DNA of 64,000 bases from Eledone cirrhosa. Lineage: Eukaryota; Mollusca; Cephalopoda; Octopoda; Eledonidae. The DNA lies in NCBI GenBank assembly GCA_964016885.1, contig OZ024743.1:181511652-181575651 (forward strand), in the 5' to 3' direction. The notes beneath the pieces are model-generated. The model was not told the DNA's origin, ran no database searches, and saw only the letters and a list, made by a program, of their open reading frames with translations. Positions 37,883 through 50,832 of this stretch are shown piece by piece. Position 1 is the first letter of the stretch. Every line of letters starts with the position of its first letter. A program made the position numbers and the translations under genes.

Positions 37883-37913
<31 letters not shown>

Positions 37914-38497
37914 GGTGGCTTGGTAATTGTGTTGTTGTTGTTATTGGTGGTGGTTTGGTAATTGTGTGGTTGTTATTGTTGTTATTGGTGGTGGTTTTGT
38001 AATTGTGTTGGTGTTGTTGTTGTTATTGTTGGTGGTTTGGTAATTGTGTTGTTGTTGTTATTGGTGGTGGTTTGATTATTGTGTTGTTGTTGTTGTTATT
38101 ATTGGTGGTGGTTTGGTGATTGTGTTGTTGTTGTTGTTATTGGTGGTGGTTTGGTAATTGTGTTGTTGTTGTTGTTGTTGTTGTTATTGGTGGTGGTTTG
38201 GTAATTGTGTTGTTGTTGTTGTTGTTGTTGGTGGTGGTTTGTTAATTGTGTTCTTGTTGTTGTTGTTATTGGTGTTGGTATGGTAATTGTGTTGATGTTG
38301 TTGTTGATATTGGTGGTGGTTTGGTAATTGTGTTGTTGTTATTTTTGTTATTGGTGGTGGTTTGGTAATTGTGTTGTTGTTGTTGTTGTTGTTGTTATTG
38401 GTGGTGGCTTGGTAATTGTGTTGTTGTTGATGTTGTTATTGGTGGGGGTTTGGTAATTGTGTTGTTGTTGTTGTTATTGGTGGCGGTTTGTTAATTC

Positions 38498-38528
<31 letters not shown>

Positions 38529-39525
38529 ATTGGTGGTAGTTTGGTAATTGTATTGTTGTTGTTATTGTTGTTGTTGTTATTGGTGGTGGTGGTTTGGTAA
38601 TTGTGTTGTTGTTGTTGTTGTTATTGGTGGTGGTTTGGTATTTGTGTTGTTGTTGTTGTTGTTATTGGTGGTTGTTTGGTAATTGTATTGTTGTTATTGT
38701 TGTTATTGGTGGTGGTTTGATAATTGTGTTGTTGCTGTTGATATTGTTGTTATTGGTGGTGGTTTGGTAATTGTGTTGTTGTTGTTTTTATTAGTGATGG
38801 TTTGGTAATCGTGTTGTTGTTGTTGTTGTTATTGGTGGTGGCTTGGTAATTGTGTTGTTGTTGTTGTTGTTATTGGTGGTGGTTTGGTAATTGTGTTGTT
38901 GTTATTGTGTTATTGGTGGTGGTTTGGTAATTGTGTTGTTGTTGTTGTTGTTTTTGTTGTTACTGGTGGTGGTTTGGTAATTGTGTTGATGTTGTTGTTG
39001 TTATTGATGATGGTTTGTAATTGTGTTGTTGTTGTTATTGTTGTTATTGCTGGTGGTTTGGTAATTGTGTTGTTGTTGTTGTTATTGGTGGTGGTTTGAT
39101 TATTGTGTAGTTGTTGTTGTTGTTATTGGTGGTGGTTTGTTGATTGTGTTGTTGTTGTTGTTATTGGTGGTGGTTTGGTAATTGTGTTGTTGGTGTTGTT
39201 GTTATTGGTGGTGGTTTGGTAATTGTGTTGTTGATGTTGTTGTTATTGGTGGTGGTTTGTAAATTGTGTTGTTGTTGTTATTATTGGTGGTGGTTTGTTG
39301 ATTGTGTTGTTGTAGTTGTTGGTGGTGGTGGTGGCTTGGTAATTGTGTTGTTGTTGTTGTTATTGGTGGTGGTTTTGTAATTGTGTTGTTGTTGTTGTTA
39401 TTGGTGGTGGTTTGGTAATTGTGTTGTTGTTGTTGTTGTTATTGGTGGCTGTTTGGTAATTGTGTTGTTGTTGTTGTTGTTATTGGTGGCTGTTTGGTAA
39501 TTGTGTTGTTGTTGTTGTTGTTATT
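37342..39525 (+). repeat. Block B 2.19-kb sub-repeat, second unit
   Basis: This is a direct repeat of the preceding unit. The offset is 2,101 bp at the ATTTTCTGG landmark (35281/37382), 2,186 bp at GGTATGG (36091/38277) and 2,185 bp at 36959/39144. Private changes are GTGTTCTTGTTG near 38251, GGTTGTTTGG near 38670 and a monomer shortened by two bases near 38908 (TTATTGTGTTATTGG). All three are also present in the B2 counterpart at 44793-46938. The 2.19-kb duplication therefore came before the 7.45-kb duplication. Confidence 0.85.
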
Positions 39526-41878
39526 GGTGGTGGTTTGGTAATTGTGTTGTTGTTGTTGTTGTTGTTGTTATTGGTGGTGGTTTGGTAATTGTGTTGTTGT
39601 TGTTGTTATTGGTGGTGGTTTGGTAATTGTGTTGTTGTTATTGGTGGTGGTTTGGTAATTGTGTTGTTGTTGCTGTTGTTGTTGTTGTTGTTGTTGTTGT
39701 TAATGGTGGTGGTGTGTTAATTATGTTGTTGTTGTTGTTGTTATTGGTCGTAGTTTGGTAATTGTGTTGTTGTTGTTATTGGTGATGGTTTGGTAATGGT
39801 GTTGTTGTTGTTGTTGTTATTGGTGGTGGTTTTGTAATTGTGTTGTTGTTGTTGCTTTTGTTATTGTTGGTGGTTTGGTAATTGTGTTGTTGTTGTTTTC
39901 GTTATTGTTGGTGGTGTGTTAATTGTGTTGTTGTTGTTGTTGTTATTGGTGGTGGTTTGGTAATTGTGTTGTTGTTGTTGGTGGTGGTGGTGGTTTGGTA
40001 ATTGTGTTGTTGTTGTTGTTGTTATTGTTGGTGGTTTGGTAATTGTGTTGTTGTTGTTGTTGTTATTGGTGGTGGTTTGGTAATTGCGTTGTTGTTGTTG
40101 TTGATATTGGTGGTGGTTTTGTAATTGTGTTGTTGTTGTTGGTGGTGGTGGTTTGGTAATTGTGTTGTTGTTGTTGTTGTTGTTATTGGTGGTGGTTTGG
40201 TAATTGTGTTGTTGTTGTTGTTGTTGTTGTTGTTATTGGTGGTGGTTTGGTAATTGTGTTGTTGTCGTTGTTGTTGTTGTTATTGGTGGTGGTTTGGTAA
40301 TTGTGCTGTTGTTGTTGTTATTCGTGGTGGTTTGGTAATTTTGTTGTTGTTATTGGTGGTGGTTAGGTAATTGTGTTGTTGTTATTGTTGTTATTGGTGG
40401 TGGTTTGGTAATTGTGTAGTTGTTGTTGTTGTTGTTATTGGTGGTGGTTTGGTAATTGTGTTGTTATTGTTGTTGTTATTGGTGGTGGTTTGTTAATTGT
40501 GTTGTTGTTGTTGTTGTTATTTGTGGAGGTTTGTTAATTGTATTGTTGTTGTTGTTGTTATTGGTGGAGGTTTGTTAATTGTGTTGTTGCTGTTGTTGTT
40601 GTTATTGGTGGAGGTTTGTTAATTGTGTTGTTGTTGTTGTTGTTGTAGTTGTTGTTGTTGTTATTGGTGGTGGTTCGGTAATTGTGTTGTAGCTGTTGTT
40701 ATTGGTGGTTGTTTGGTAATTGTGTTGTTGTTGTTGTTATTGGTCGTAGTTTGGTAATGGTATTGTTGTTGTTGTTGTTGTTGTTGTTATTGGTGGTGGT
40801 TTGGTATTTGTATTGTTGTTGTTGTTTTTGTTTTTGTTGTTATTGGTGGTGGTTTGGTAATTGTGTTGTTGTTATTGTTGTTATTGGTGGTGGTTTGGTA
40901 ATTGTGTTGTTGTTATTGTTGTTATTGGTGGTGGTTTGGTAATTGTGTTGTTGTTGTTGTTGTTATTGGTGGCTGTTTGGTAATTGTGTTGTTGTTGTTG
41001 TTGTTATTGGTGGCTGTTTGGTAATTGTGTTGTTGTTGTTGTTGTTATTGGTGGTGGTTTGGTAATTGTGTTGTTGTTGTTGTTGTTGTTGTTATTGGTG
41101 GTGGTTTGGTAATTGTGTTGTTGTTATTGGTGGTGGTTTGGTAATTGTGTTGTTGTTGCTGTTGTTGTTATTGTTGTTGTTGTTAATGGTGGTGGTGTGT
41201 TAATTATGTTGTTGTTGTTGTTGTTATTGGTCGTGGTTTGGTAATTGTGTTGTTGTTGTTATTGTTGTTATTGGTGGTCGTTTTGTAATTGTGATGTTGT
41301 TGTTGTTATTGGTGGTGGGTTGGTAATTGTGTTGTTGTTGTTGTTGTTATCGGTGGCTGTTTGGTAATTGTGTTGTTGTTGTTGTTGTTATTGGTGGTGG
41401 TTTGGTGATTGTGTTGCTGTTATTGTTGTTATTGTTGGTGGTTTTGTAATTGTGTTGTCGTTGTTGTTGTTGTTATTGGTGGTGGTTTGGTAACTGTGTT
41501 GTTGTTTTTGTTATTGGTGATGGTTTGGTAATGGTGTTGTTGTTGTTGTTGTTATTGGTGGTGGTTTTGTAATTGTGTTGTTGTTGTTGTTGCTTTTGTT
41601 ATTGTTGGTGGTTTGGTAATTGTGTTGTTGTTGTTTTTGTTATTGTTGGTGGTGTGTTAATTGTGTTGTTGTTGTTGTTGTTATTGGTGGTGGTTTGGTA
41701 ATTGTGTTGTTGTTGTTGGTGGTGGTGGTGGTTTGGTAATTGTGTTGTTGTTGTTGTTGTTATTGTTGGTGGTTTGGTAATTGTGTTGTTGTTGTTGTTG
41801 TTATTGGTGGTGGTTTGGTAATTGCGTTGTTGTTGTTGTTGATATTGGTGGTGGTTTTGTAATTGTGTTGTTGTTGTT

Positions 41879-41909
41879 GGTGGTGGTGGTGGTGGTGGTG
41901 GTGGTTTGG
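41879..41909 (+). repeat. Long GGT tract (ten G pairs)
   Basis: Nine consecutive GG pairs spaced by single T, plus a tenth after TTT, give far more quadruplex-capable G runs than the usual four per monomer. The B2 counterpart at 49292-49322 has the same length. Confidence 0.9.
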
Positions 41910-41959
41910 TAATTGTGTTGTTGTTGTTGTTGTTGTTATTGGTGGTGGTTTGGTAATTG

Positions 41960-41990
<31 letters not shown>

Positions 41991-43391
41991 ATTGGTGGTG
42001 GTTTGGTAATTGTGTTGTTGTTGTTGTTGTTGTTGTTATTGGTGGTGGTTTGGTAATTGTGCTGTTGTTGTTGTTATTCGTGGTGGTTTGGTAATTTTGT
42101 TGTTGTTATTGGTGGTGGTTAGGTAATTGTGTTGTTGTTATTGTTGTTATTGGTGGTGGTTTGGTAATTGTGTAGTTGTTGTTGTTGTTGTTATTGGTGG
42201 TGGTTTGGTAATTGTGTTGTTATTGTTGTTGTTATTGGTGGTGGTTTGTTAATTGTGTTGTTGTTGTTGTTGTTATTTGTGGAGGTTTGTTAATTGTATT
42301 GTTGTTGTTGTTGTTATTGGTGGAGGTTTGTTAATTGTGTTGTTGCTGTTGTTGTTGTTATTGGTGGAGGTTTGTTAATTGTGTTGTTGTTGTTGTTGTT
42401 GTAGTTGTTGTTGTTGTTATTGGTGGTGGTTCGGTAATTGTGTTGTAGCTGTTGTTATTGGTGGTTGTTTGGTAATTGTGTTGTTGTTGTTGTTATTGGT
42501 CGTAGTTTGGTAATGGTATTGTTGTTGTTGTTGTTGTTGTTGTTATTGGTGGTGGTTTGGTATTTGTATTGTTGTTGTTGTTTTTGTTTTTGTTGTTATT
42601 GGTGGTGGTTTGGTAATTGTGTTGTTGTTATTGTTGTTATTGGTGGTGGTTTGGTAATTGTGTTGTTGTTGCTGTTGTTGTTGTTGTTGTTGTTGTTAAT
42701 GGTGGTGGTGTGTTAATTATGTTGTTGTTGTTGTTGTTATTGGTCGTGGTTTGGTAATTGTGTTGTTGTTGTTATTGTTGTTATTGGTGGTCGTTTTGTA
42801 ATTGTGATGTTGTTGTTGTTATTGGTGGTGGGTTGGTAATTGTGTTGTTGTTGTTGTTGTTATTGGTGGCTGTTTGGTAATTGTGTTGTTGTTGTTGTTG
42901 TTATTGGTGGTGGTTTGGTGATTGTGTTGCTGTTATTGTTGTTATTGTTGGTGGTTTTGTAATTGTGTTGTCGTTGTTGTTGTTGTTATTGGTGGTGGTT
43001 TGGTAACTGTGTTGTTGTTTTTGTTATTGGTGATGGTTTGGTAATGGTGTTGTTGTTGTTGTTGTTATTGGTGGTGGTTTTGTAATTGTGTTGTTGTTGT
43101 TGTTGCTTTTGTTATTGTTGGTGGTTTGGTAATTGTGTTGTTGTTGTTTTTGTTATTGTTGGTGGTGTGTTAATTGTGTTGTTGTTGTTGTTGTTATTGG
43201 TGGTGGTTTGGTAATTGTGTTGTTGTTGTTGGTGGTGGTGGTGGTTTGGTAATTGTGTTGTTGTTGTTGTTGTTATTGTTGGTGGTTTGGTAATTGTGTT
43301 GTTGTTGTTGTTGTTATTGGTGGTGGTTTGGTAATTGCGTTGTTGTTGTTGTTGATATTGGTGGTGGTTTTGTAATTGTGTTGTTGTTGTT

Positions 43392-43422
43392 GGTGGTGGT
43401 GGTGGTGGTGGTGGTGGTTTGG
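43392..43422 (+). repeat. Long GGT tract (ten G pairs), next to the B1/B2 join
   Basis: This has the same composition as 41879-41909. It ends about 14 bp before the point where sequence switches to the start of copy B2, so the duplication breakpoint lies next to the most G-quadruplex-prone sequence of the unit. The paralogue at 50802-50832 is at the corresponding right-hand end of B2. Confidence 0.88.
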
Positions 43423-43762
43423 TAATTGTGTTGTTGTTGTTGTTGTTGTTATTGGTGGTGGTTTGGTAATTGTGTTGTTGTTGTTGTTGTTGTTGGTGGT
43501 GGTTTGTTAATTGTGTTGTTGTTGTTGTTGTTATTGGTGTTGGTATGGTAATTGTGTTGATGTTGTTGTTGATATTGGTGGTGGTTTGGTAATTGTGTTG
43601 TTGTTATTTTTGTTATTGGTGGTGGTTTGGTAATTGTGTTGTTGTTGTTGTTGTTGTTGTTATTGGTGGTGGCTTGGTAATTGTGTTGTTGTTGATGTTG
43701 TTATTGGTGGGGGTTTGGTAATTGTGTTGTTGTTGTTGTTATTGGTGGCGGTTTGTTAATTC

Positions 43763-43793
<31 letters not shown>

Positions 43794-44792
43794 ATTGGTG
43801 GTAGTTTGGTAATTGTATTGTTGTTGTTATTGTTGTTGTTGTTATTGGTGGTGGTGGTTTGGTAATTGTGTTGTTGTTGTTGTTGTTATTGGTGGTGGTT
43901 TGGTATTTGTGTTGTTGTTGTTGTTGTTATTGGTGGTGGTTTGGTAATTGTATTGTTGTTATTGTTGTTATTGGTGGTGGTTTGATAATTGTGTTGTTGC
44001 TGTTGATATTGTTGTTATTGGTGGTGGTTTGGTAATTGTGTTGTTGTTGTTTTTATTAGTGATGGTTTGGTAATCGTGTTGTTGTTGTTGTTGTTATTGG
44101 TGGTGGCTTGGTAATTGTGTTGTTGTTGTTGTTGTTATTGGTGGTGGTTTGGTAATTGTGTTGTTGTTATTGTTGTTATTGGTGGTGGTTTGGTAATTGT
44201 GTTGTTGTTGTTGTTGTTTTTGTTGTTACTGGTGGTGGTTTGGTAATTGTGTTGATGTTGTTGTTGTTATTGATGATGGTTTGTAATTGTGTTGTTGTTG
44301 TTATTGTTGTTATTGCTGGTGGTTTGGTAATTGTGTTGTTGTTGTTGTTATTGGTGGTGGTTTGATTATTGTGTAGTTGTTGTTGTTGTTATTGGTGGTG
44401 GTTTGTTGATTGTGTTGTTGTTGTTGTTATTGGTGGTGGTTTGGTAATTGTGTTGTTGGTGTTGTTGTTATTGGTGGTGGTTTGGTAATTGTGTTGTTGA
44501 TGTTGTTGTTATTGGTGGTGGTTTGTAAATTGTGTTGTTGTTGTTATTATTGGTGGTGGTTTGTTGATTGTGTTGTTGTAGTTGTTGGTGGTGGTGGTGG
44601 CTTGGTAATTGTGTTGTTGTTGTTGTTATTGGTGGTGGTTTTGTAATTGTGTTGTTGTTGTTGTTATTGGTGGTGGTTTGGTAATTGTGTTGTTGTTGTT
44701 GTTGTTATTGGTGGCTGTTTGGTAATTGTGTTGTTGTTGTTGTTGTTATTGGTGGCTGTTTGGTAATTGTGTTGTTGTTGTTGTTGTTATTG

Positions 44793-45333
44793 GTGGGGGT
44801 TTGGTAATTGTGTTGTTGTTATTGTTGTTGTTATTTTCTGGTGGTTTGGTAATTGTATTGTTGTTGTTGTTATTATTGGTGTTGGTTTGTTAATTGTGTT
44901 GTTGTTGTTGTTGTTATTGGTGGAGGTTTGTTAATTGTGTTGTTGTTATTGTTATTTGTGGAGGTTTGTTAATTGTGTTGTTGCTGTTGTTGTTGTTATT
45001 GGTGGTGGTTTGTTAATTGTGTTGTTGTTGTTACTGTTATTGGTGGTGGTTTGGTAATTGTGTTCTTGTTGTTGTTGTAGTTATATGTGGTGGTTTGGTA
45101 ATTGTGTTGTTGTTGTTGTTGTTGTTGTATTTGGTGGTAGTTTGGTAATTGTGTTGTTGTTGTTGTTATTGTTGTTGTTGATATTGGTGGTGATTTGGTA
45201 ATTGTGTTGTTGTTATTGTTGTTATTGGTGCTGGTTTGATTATTGTGTTGTTGCTGTTGTTGTTGTTGTTATTGGTGGTGGTTTGGTAATTGTGTTGTTG
45301 TTGTTGTTGTTATTGGTGGTTGTTTGGTAATTG

Positions 45334-45364
<31 letters not shown>

Positions 45365-45907
45365 GGTGGCTTGGTAATTGTGTTGTTGTTGTTATTGGTG
45401 GTGGTTTGGTAATTGTGTGGTTGTTATTGTTGTTATTGGTGGTGGTTTTGTAATTGTGTTGGTGTTGTTGTTGTTATTGTTGGTGGTTTGGTAATTGTGT
45501 TGTTGTTGTTATTGGTGGTGGTTTGATTATTGTGTTGTTGTTGTTGTTATTATTGGTGGTGGTTTGGTGATTGTGTTGTTGTTGTTGTTATTGGTGGTGG
45601 TTTGGTAATTGTGTTGTTGTTGTTGTTGTTGTTGTTATTGGTGGTGGTTTGGTAATTGTGTTGTTGTTGTTGTTGTTGTTGGTGGTGGTTTGTTAATTGT
45701 GTTCTTGTTGTTGTTGTTATTGGTGTTGGTATGGTAATTGTGTTGATGTTGTTGTTGATATTGGTGGTGGTTTGGTAATTGTGTTGTTGTTGTTGTTGTT
45801 GTTGTTATTGGTGGTGGCTTGGTAATTGTGTTGTTGTTGATGTTGTTATTGGTGGGGGTTTGGTAATTGTGTTGTTGTTGTTGTTATTGGTGGCGGTTTG
45901 TTAATTC

Positions 45908-45938
<31 letters not shown>

Positions 45939-46938
45939 ATTGGTGGTAGTTTGGTAATTGTATTGTTGTTGTTATTGTTGTTGTTGTTATTGGTGGTGGT
46001 GGTTTGGTAATTGTGTTGTTGTTGTTGTTGTTATTGGTGGTGGTTTGGTATTTGTGTTGTTGTTGTTGTTGTTATTGGTGGTTGTTTGGTAATTGTATTG
46101 TTGTTATTGTTGTTATTGGTGGTGGTTTGATAATTGTGTTGTTGCTGTTGATATTGTTGTTATTGGTGGTGGTTTGGTAATTGTGTTGTTGTTGTTTTTA
46201 TTAGTGATGGTTTGGTAATCGTGTTGTTGTTGTTGTTGTTGTTATTGGTGGTGGCTTGGTAATTGTGTTGTTGTTGTTGTTGTTATTGGTGGTGGTTTGG
46301 TAATTGTGTTGTTGTTATTGTGTTATTGGTGGTGGTTTGGTAATTGTGTTGTTGTTGTTGTTGTTTTTGTTGTTACTGGTGGTGGTTTGGTAATTGTGTT
46401 GATGTTGTTGTTGTTATTGATGATGGTTTGTAATTGTGTTGTTGTTGTTATTGTTGTTATTGCTGGTGGTTTGGTAATTGTGTTGTTGTTGTTGTTATTG
46501 GTGGTGGTTTGATTATTGTGTAGTTGTTGTTGTTGTTATTGGTGGTGGTTTGTTGATTGTGTTGTTGTTGTTGTTATTGGTGGTGGTTTGGTAATTGTGT
46601 TGTTGGTGTTGTTGTTATTGGTGGTGGTTTGGTAATTGTGTTGTTGATGTTGTTGTTATTGGTGGTGGTTTGTAAATTGTGTTGTTGTTGTTATTATTGG
46701 TGGTGGTTTGTTGATTGTGTTGTTGTAGTTGTTGGTGGTGGTGGTGGCTTGGTAATTGTGTTGTTGTTGTTGTTATTGGTGGTGGTTTTGTAATTGTGTT
46801 GTTGTTGTTGTTATTGGTGGTGGTTTGGTAATTGTGTTGTTGTTGTTGTTGTTATTGGTGGCTGTTTGGTAATTGTGTTGTTGTTGTTGTTGTTATTGGT
46901 GGCTGTTTGGTAATTGTGTTGTTGTTGTTGTTGTTATT
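44793..46938 (+). repeat. Block B 2.15-kb sub-repeat in B2
   Basis: This is the counterpart of 37342-39525 with the GTGGGGG start, ATTTTCTGG (44833), GGTATGG (45728) and paired GGCTGTTTGG monomers near 46859 and 46900. It is 38 bp shorter through the one-monomer loss and one TTG gain noted for B2. Confidence 0.85.
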
Positions 46939-49291
46939 GGTGGTGGTTTGGTAATTGTGTTGTTGTTGTTGTTGTTGTTGTTATTGGTGGTGGTTTGGTA
47001 ATTGTGTTGTTGTTGTTGTTATTGGTGGTGGTTTGGTAATTGTGTTGTTGTTATTGGTGGTGGTTTGGTAATTGTGTTGTTGTTGCTGTTGTTGTTGTTG
47101 TTGTTGTTGTTGTTAATGGTGGTGGTGTGTTAATTATGTTGTTGTTGTTGTTGTTATTGGTCGTAGTTTGGTAATTGTGTTGTTGTTGTTATTGGTGATG
47201 GTTTGGTAATGGTGTTGTTGTTGTTGTTGTTATTGGTGGTGGTTTTGTAATTGTGTTGTTGTTGTTGCTTTTGTTATTGTTGGTGGTTTGGTAATTGTGT
47301 TGTTGTTGTTTTCGTTATTGTTGGTGGTGTGTTAATTGTGTTGTTGTTGTTGTTGTTATTGGTGGTGGTTTGGTAATTGTGTTGTTGTTGTTGGTGGTGG
47401 TGGTGGTTTGGTAATTGTGTTGTTGTTGTTGTTGTTATTGTTGGTGGTTTGGTAATTGTGTTGTTGTTGTTGTTGTTATTGGTGGTGGTTTGGTAATTGC
47501 GTTGTTGTTGTTGTTGATATTGGTGGTGGTTTTGTAATTGTGTTGTTGTTGTTGGTGGTGGTGGTTTGGTAATTGTGTTGTTGTTGTTGTTGTTGTTATT
47601 GGTGGTGGTTTGGTAATTGTGTTGTTGTTGTTGTTGTTGTTGTTGTTATTGGTGGTGGTTTGGTAATTGTGTTGTTGTCGTTGTTGTTGTTGTTATTGGT
47701 GGTGGTTTGGTAATTGTGCTGTTGTTGTTGTTATTCGTGGTGGTTTGGTAATTTGGTTGTTGTTATTGGTGGTGGTTAGGTAATTGTGTTGTTGTTATTG
47801 TTGTTATTGGTGGTGGTTTGGTAATTGTGTAGTTGTTGTTGTTGTTGTTATTGGTGGTGGTTTGGTAATTGTGTTGTTATTGTTGTTGTTATTGGTGGTG
47901 GTTTGTTAATTGTGTTGTTGTTGTTGTTGTTATTTGTGGAGGTTTGTTAATTGTATTGTTGTTGTTGTTGTTATTGGTGGAGGTTTGTTAATTGTGTTGT
48001 TGCTGTTGTTGTTGTTATTGGTGGAGGTTTGTTAATTGTGTTGTTGTTGTTGTTGTTGTAGTTGTTGTTGTTGTTATTGGTGGTGGTTCGGTAATTGTGT
48101 TGTAGCTGTTGTTATTGGTGGTTGTTTGGTAATTGTGTTGTTGTTGTTGTTATTGGTCGTAGTTTGGTAATGGTATTGTTGTTGTTGTTGTTGTTGTTGT
48201 TATTGGTGGTGGTTTGGTATTTGTATTGTTGTTGTTGTTTTTGTTTTTGTTGTTATTGGTGGTGGTTTGGTAATTGTGTTGTTGTTATTGTTGTTATTGG
48301 TGGTGGTTTGGTAATTGTGTTGTTGTTATTGTTGTTATTGGTGGTGGTTTGGTAATTGTGTTGTTGTTGTTGTTGTTATTGGTGGCTGTTTGGTAATTGT
48401 GTTGTTGTTGTTGTTGTTATTGGTGGCTGTTTGGTAATTGTGTTGTTGTTGTTGTTGTTATTGGTGGTGGTTTGGTAATTGTGTTGTTGTTGTTGTTGTT
48501 GTTGTTATTGGTGGTGGTTTGGTAATTGTGTTGTTGTTATTGGTGGTGGTTTGGTAATTGTGTTGTTGTTGCTGTTGTTGTTATTGTTGTTGTTGTTAAT
48601 GGTGGTGGTGTGTTAATTATGTTGTTGTTGTTGTTGTTATTGGTCGTGGTTTGGTAATTGTGTTGTTGTTGTTATTGTTGTTATTGGTGGTCGTTTTGTA
48701 ATTGTGATGTTGTTGTTGTTATTGGTGGTGGGTTGGTAATTGTGTTGTTGTTGTTGTTGTTATCGGTGGCTGTTTGGTAATTGTGTTGTTGTTGTTGTTG
48801 TTATTGGTGGTGGTTTGGTGATTGTGTTGCTGTTATTGTTGTTATTGTTGGTGGTTTTGTAATTGTGTTGTCGTTGTTGTTGTTGTTATTGGTGGTGGTT
48901 TGGTAACTGTGTTGTTGTTTTTGTTATTGGTGATGGTTTGGTAATGGTGTTGTTGTTGTTGTTGTTATTGGTGGTGGTTTTGTAATTGTGTTGTTGTTGT
49001 TGTTGCTTTTGTTATTGTTGGTGGTTTGGTAATTGTGTTGTTGTTGTTTTTGTTATTGTTGGTGGTGTGTTAATTGTGTTGTTGTTGTTGTTGTTATTGG
49101 TGGTGGTTTGGTAATTGTGTTGTTGTTGTTGGTGGTGGTGGTGGTTTGGTAATTGTGTTGTTGTTGTTGTTGTTATTGTTGGTGGTTTGGTAATTGTGTT
49201 GTTGTTGTTGTTGTTATTGGTGGTGGTTTGGTAATTGCGTTGTTGTTGTTGTTGATATTGGTGGTGGTTTTGTAATTGTGTTGTTGTTGTT

Positions 49292-49322
49292 GGTGGTGGT
49301 GGTGGTGGTGGTGGTGGTTTGG
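49292..49322 (+). repeat. Long GGT tract (ten G pairs), B2
   Basis: This is the exact-length counterpart of 41879-41909 at an offset of 7,413 bp. Confidence 0.9.
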
Positions 49323-49372
49323 TAATTGTGTTGTTGTTGTTGTTGTTGTTATTGGTGGTGGTTTGGTAATTG

Positions 49373-49403
<31 letters not shown>

Positions 49404-50801
49404 ATTGGTGGTGGTTTGGTAATTGTGTTGTTGTTGTTGTTGTTGTTGTTATTGGTGGTGGTTTGGTAATTGTGCTGTTGTTGTTGTTATTCGTGGTGGT
49501 TTGGTAATTTTGTTGTTGTTATTGGTGGTGGTTAGGTAATTGTGTTGTTGTTATTGTTGTTATTGGTGGTGGTTTGGTAATTGTGTAGTTGTTGTTGTTG
49601 TTGTTATTGGTGGTGGTTTGGTAATTGTGTTGTTATTGTTGTTGTTATTGGTGGTGGTTTGTTAATTGTGTTGTTGTTGTTGTTGTTATTTGTGGAGGTT
49701 TGTTAATTGTATTGTTGTTGTTGTTGTTATTGGTGGAGGTTTGTTAATTGTGTTGTTGCTGTTGTTGTTGTTATTGGTGGAGGTTTGTTAATTGTGTTGT
49801 TGTTGTTGTTGTTGTAGTTGTTGTTGTTGTTATTGGTGGTGGTTCGGTAATTGTGTTGTAGCTGTTGTTATTGGTGGTTGTTTGGTAATTGTGTTGTTGT
49901 TGTTGTTATTGGTCGTAGTTTGGTAATGGTATTGTTGTTGTTGTTGTTGTTGTTGTTATTGGTGGTGGTTTGGTATTTGTATTGTTGTTGTTGTTTTTGT
50001 TTTTGTTGTTATTGGTGGTGGTTTGGTAATTGTGTTGTTGTTATTGTTGTTATTGGTGGTGGTTTGGTAATTGTGTTGTTGTTGCTGTTGTTGTTGTTGT
50101 TGTTGTTGTTAATGGTGGTGGTGTGTTAATTATGTTGTTGTTGTTGTTGTTATTGGTCGTGGTTTGGTAATTGTGTTGTTGTTGTTATTGTTGTTATTGG
50201 TGGTCGTTTTGTAATTGTGATGTTGTTGTTGTTATTGGTGGTGGGTTGGTAATTGTGTTGTTGTTGTTGTTGTTATTGGTGGCTGTTTGGTAATTGTGTT
50301 GTTGTTGTTGTTGTTATTGGTGGTGGTTTGGTGATTGTGTTGCTGTTATTGTTGTTATTGTTGGTGGTTTTGTAATTGTGTTGTCGTTGTTGTTGTTGTT
50401 ATTGGTGGTGGTTTGGTAACTGTGTTGTTGTTTTTGTTATTGGTGATGGTTTGGTAATGGTGTTGTTGTTGTTGTTGTTATTGGTGGTGGTTTTGTAATT
50501 GTGTTGTTGTTGTTGTTGCTTTTGTTATTGTTGGTGGTTTGGTAATTGTGTTGTTGTTGTTTTTGTTATTGTTGGTGGTGTGTTAATTGTGTTGTTGTTG
50601 TTGTTGTTATTGGTGGTGGTTTGGTAATTGTGTTGTTGTTGTTGGTGGTGGTGGTGGTTTGGTAATTGTGTTGTTGTTGTTGTTGTTATTGTTGGTGGTT
50701 TGGTAATTGTGTTGTTGTTGTTGTTATTGGTGGTGGTTTGGTAATTGCGTTGTTGTTGTTGTTGATATTGGTGGTGGTTTTGTAATTGTGTTGTTGTTGT
50801 T

Positions 50802-50832
50802 GGTGGTGGTGGTGGTGGTGGTGGTGGTTTGG
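50802..50832 (+). repeat. Long GGT tract (ten G pairs), end of B2
   Basis: This is the counterpart of 43392-43422 at an offset of 7,410 bp. The following sequence continues with the TTG run and then the GTTGTCGTTG monomer, rather than entering a third 7.4-kb copy. Confidence 0.9.

Larger units (their letters stand above)
35985..43435 (+). repeat. Block B higher-order repeat, core copy B1 (~7.45 kb)
   Basis: The next 7.4 kb repeats this segment. GGTATGG is at 36091 and 43542 and at 38277 and 45728 (offset 7,451). Positions 39144, 40682 and 42438 recur at 46557, 48095 and 49851 (offset 7,413). The change from 7,451 to 7,413 is one 41-bp monomer missing in B2 plus one extra TTG. The left edge is placed where B2 leaves the long GGT tract (about 43436). 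Inside are the end of one 2.1-2.2 kb sub-repeat, a second complete one and a run of 1.5-1.76 kb sub-repeats. Confidence 0.9.
39526..43435 (+). repeat. Block B run of 1.5-1.76 kb sub-repeats (in B1)
   Basis: Landmark GTGTTAATTATG occurs at 39714, 41197 and 42710 (spacings 1,483 and 1,513). TGTAGCTGTTG occurs at 40688 and 42444 (spacing 1,756). The different spacings mean that the sub-copies have gained and lost groups of monomers. Each sub-copy carries a GTTGATATTGG monomer and a tract of consecutive GGT. The GGT tract is short in the first sub-copy (near 40138) and reaches ten G pairs in the two later ones (41879 and 43392). The third sub-copy is cut by the start of B2. Confidence 0.82.

Noticed and set aside
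41879..41909. GGT tract as a coding poly-Gly segment or promoter element
   Set aside because: It lies inside one monomer of the satellite, has a counterpart in every later sub-copy and varies in length. It has no neighbouring promoter or gene structure.
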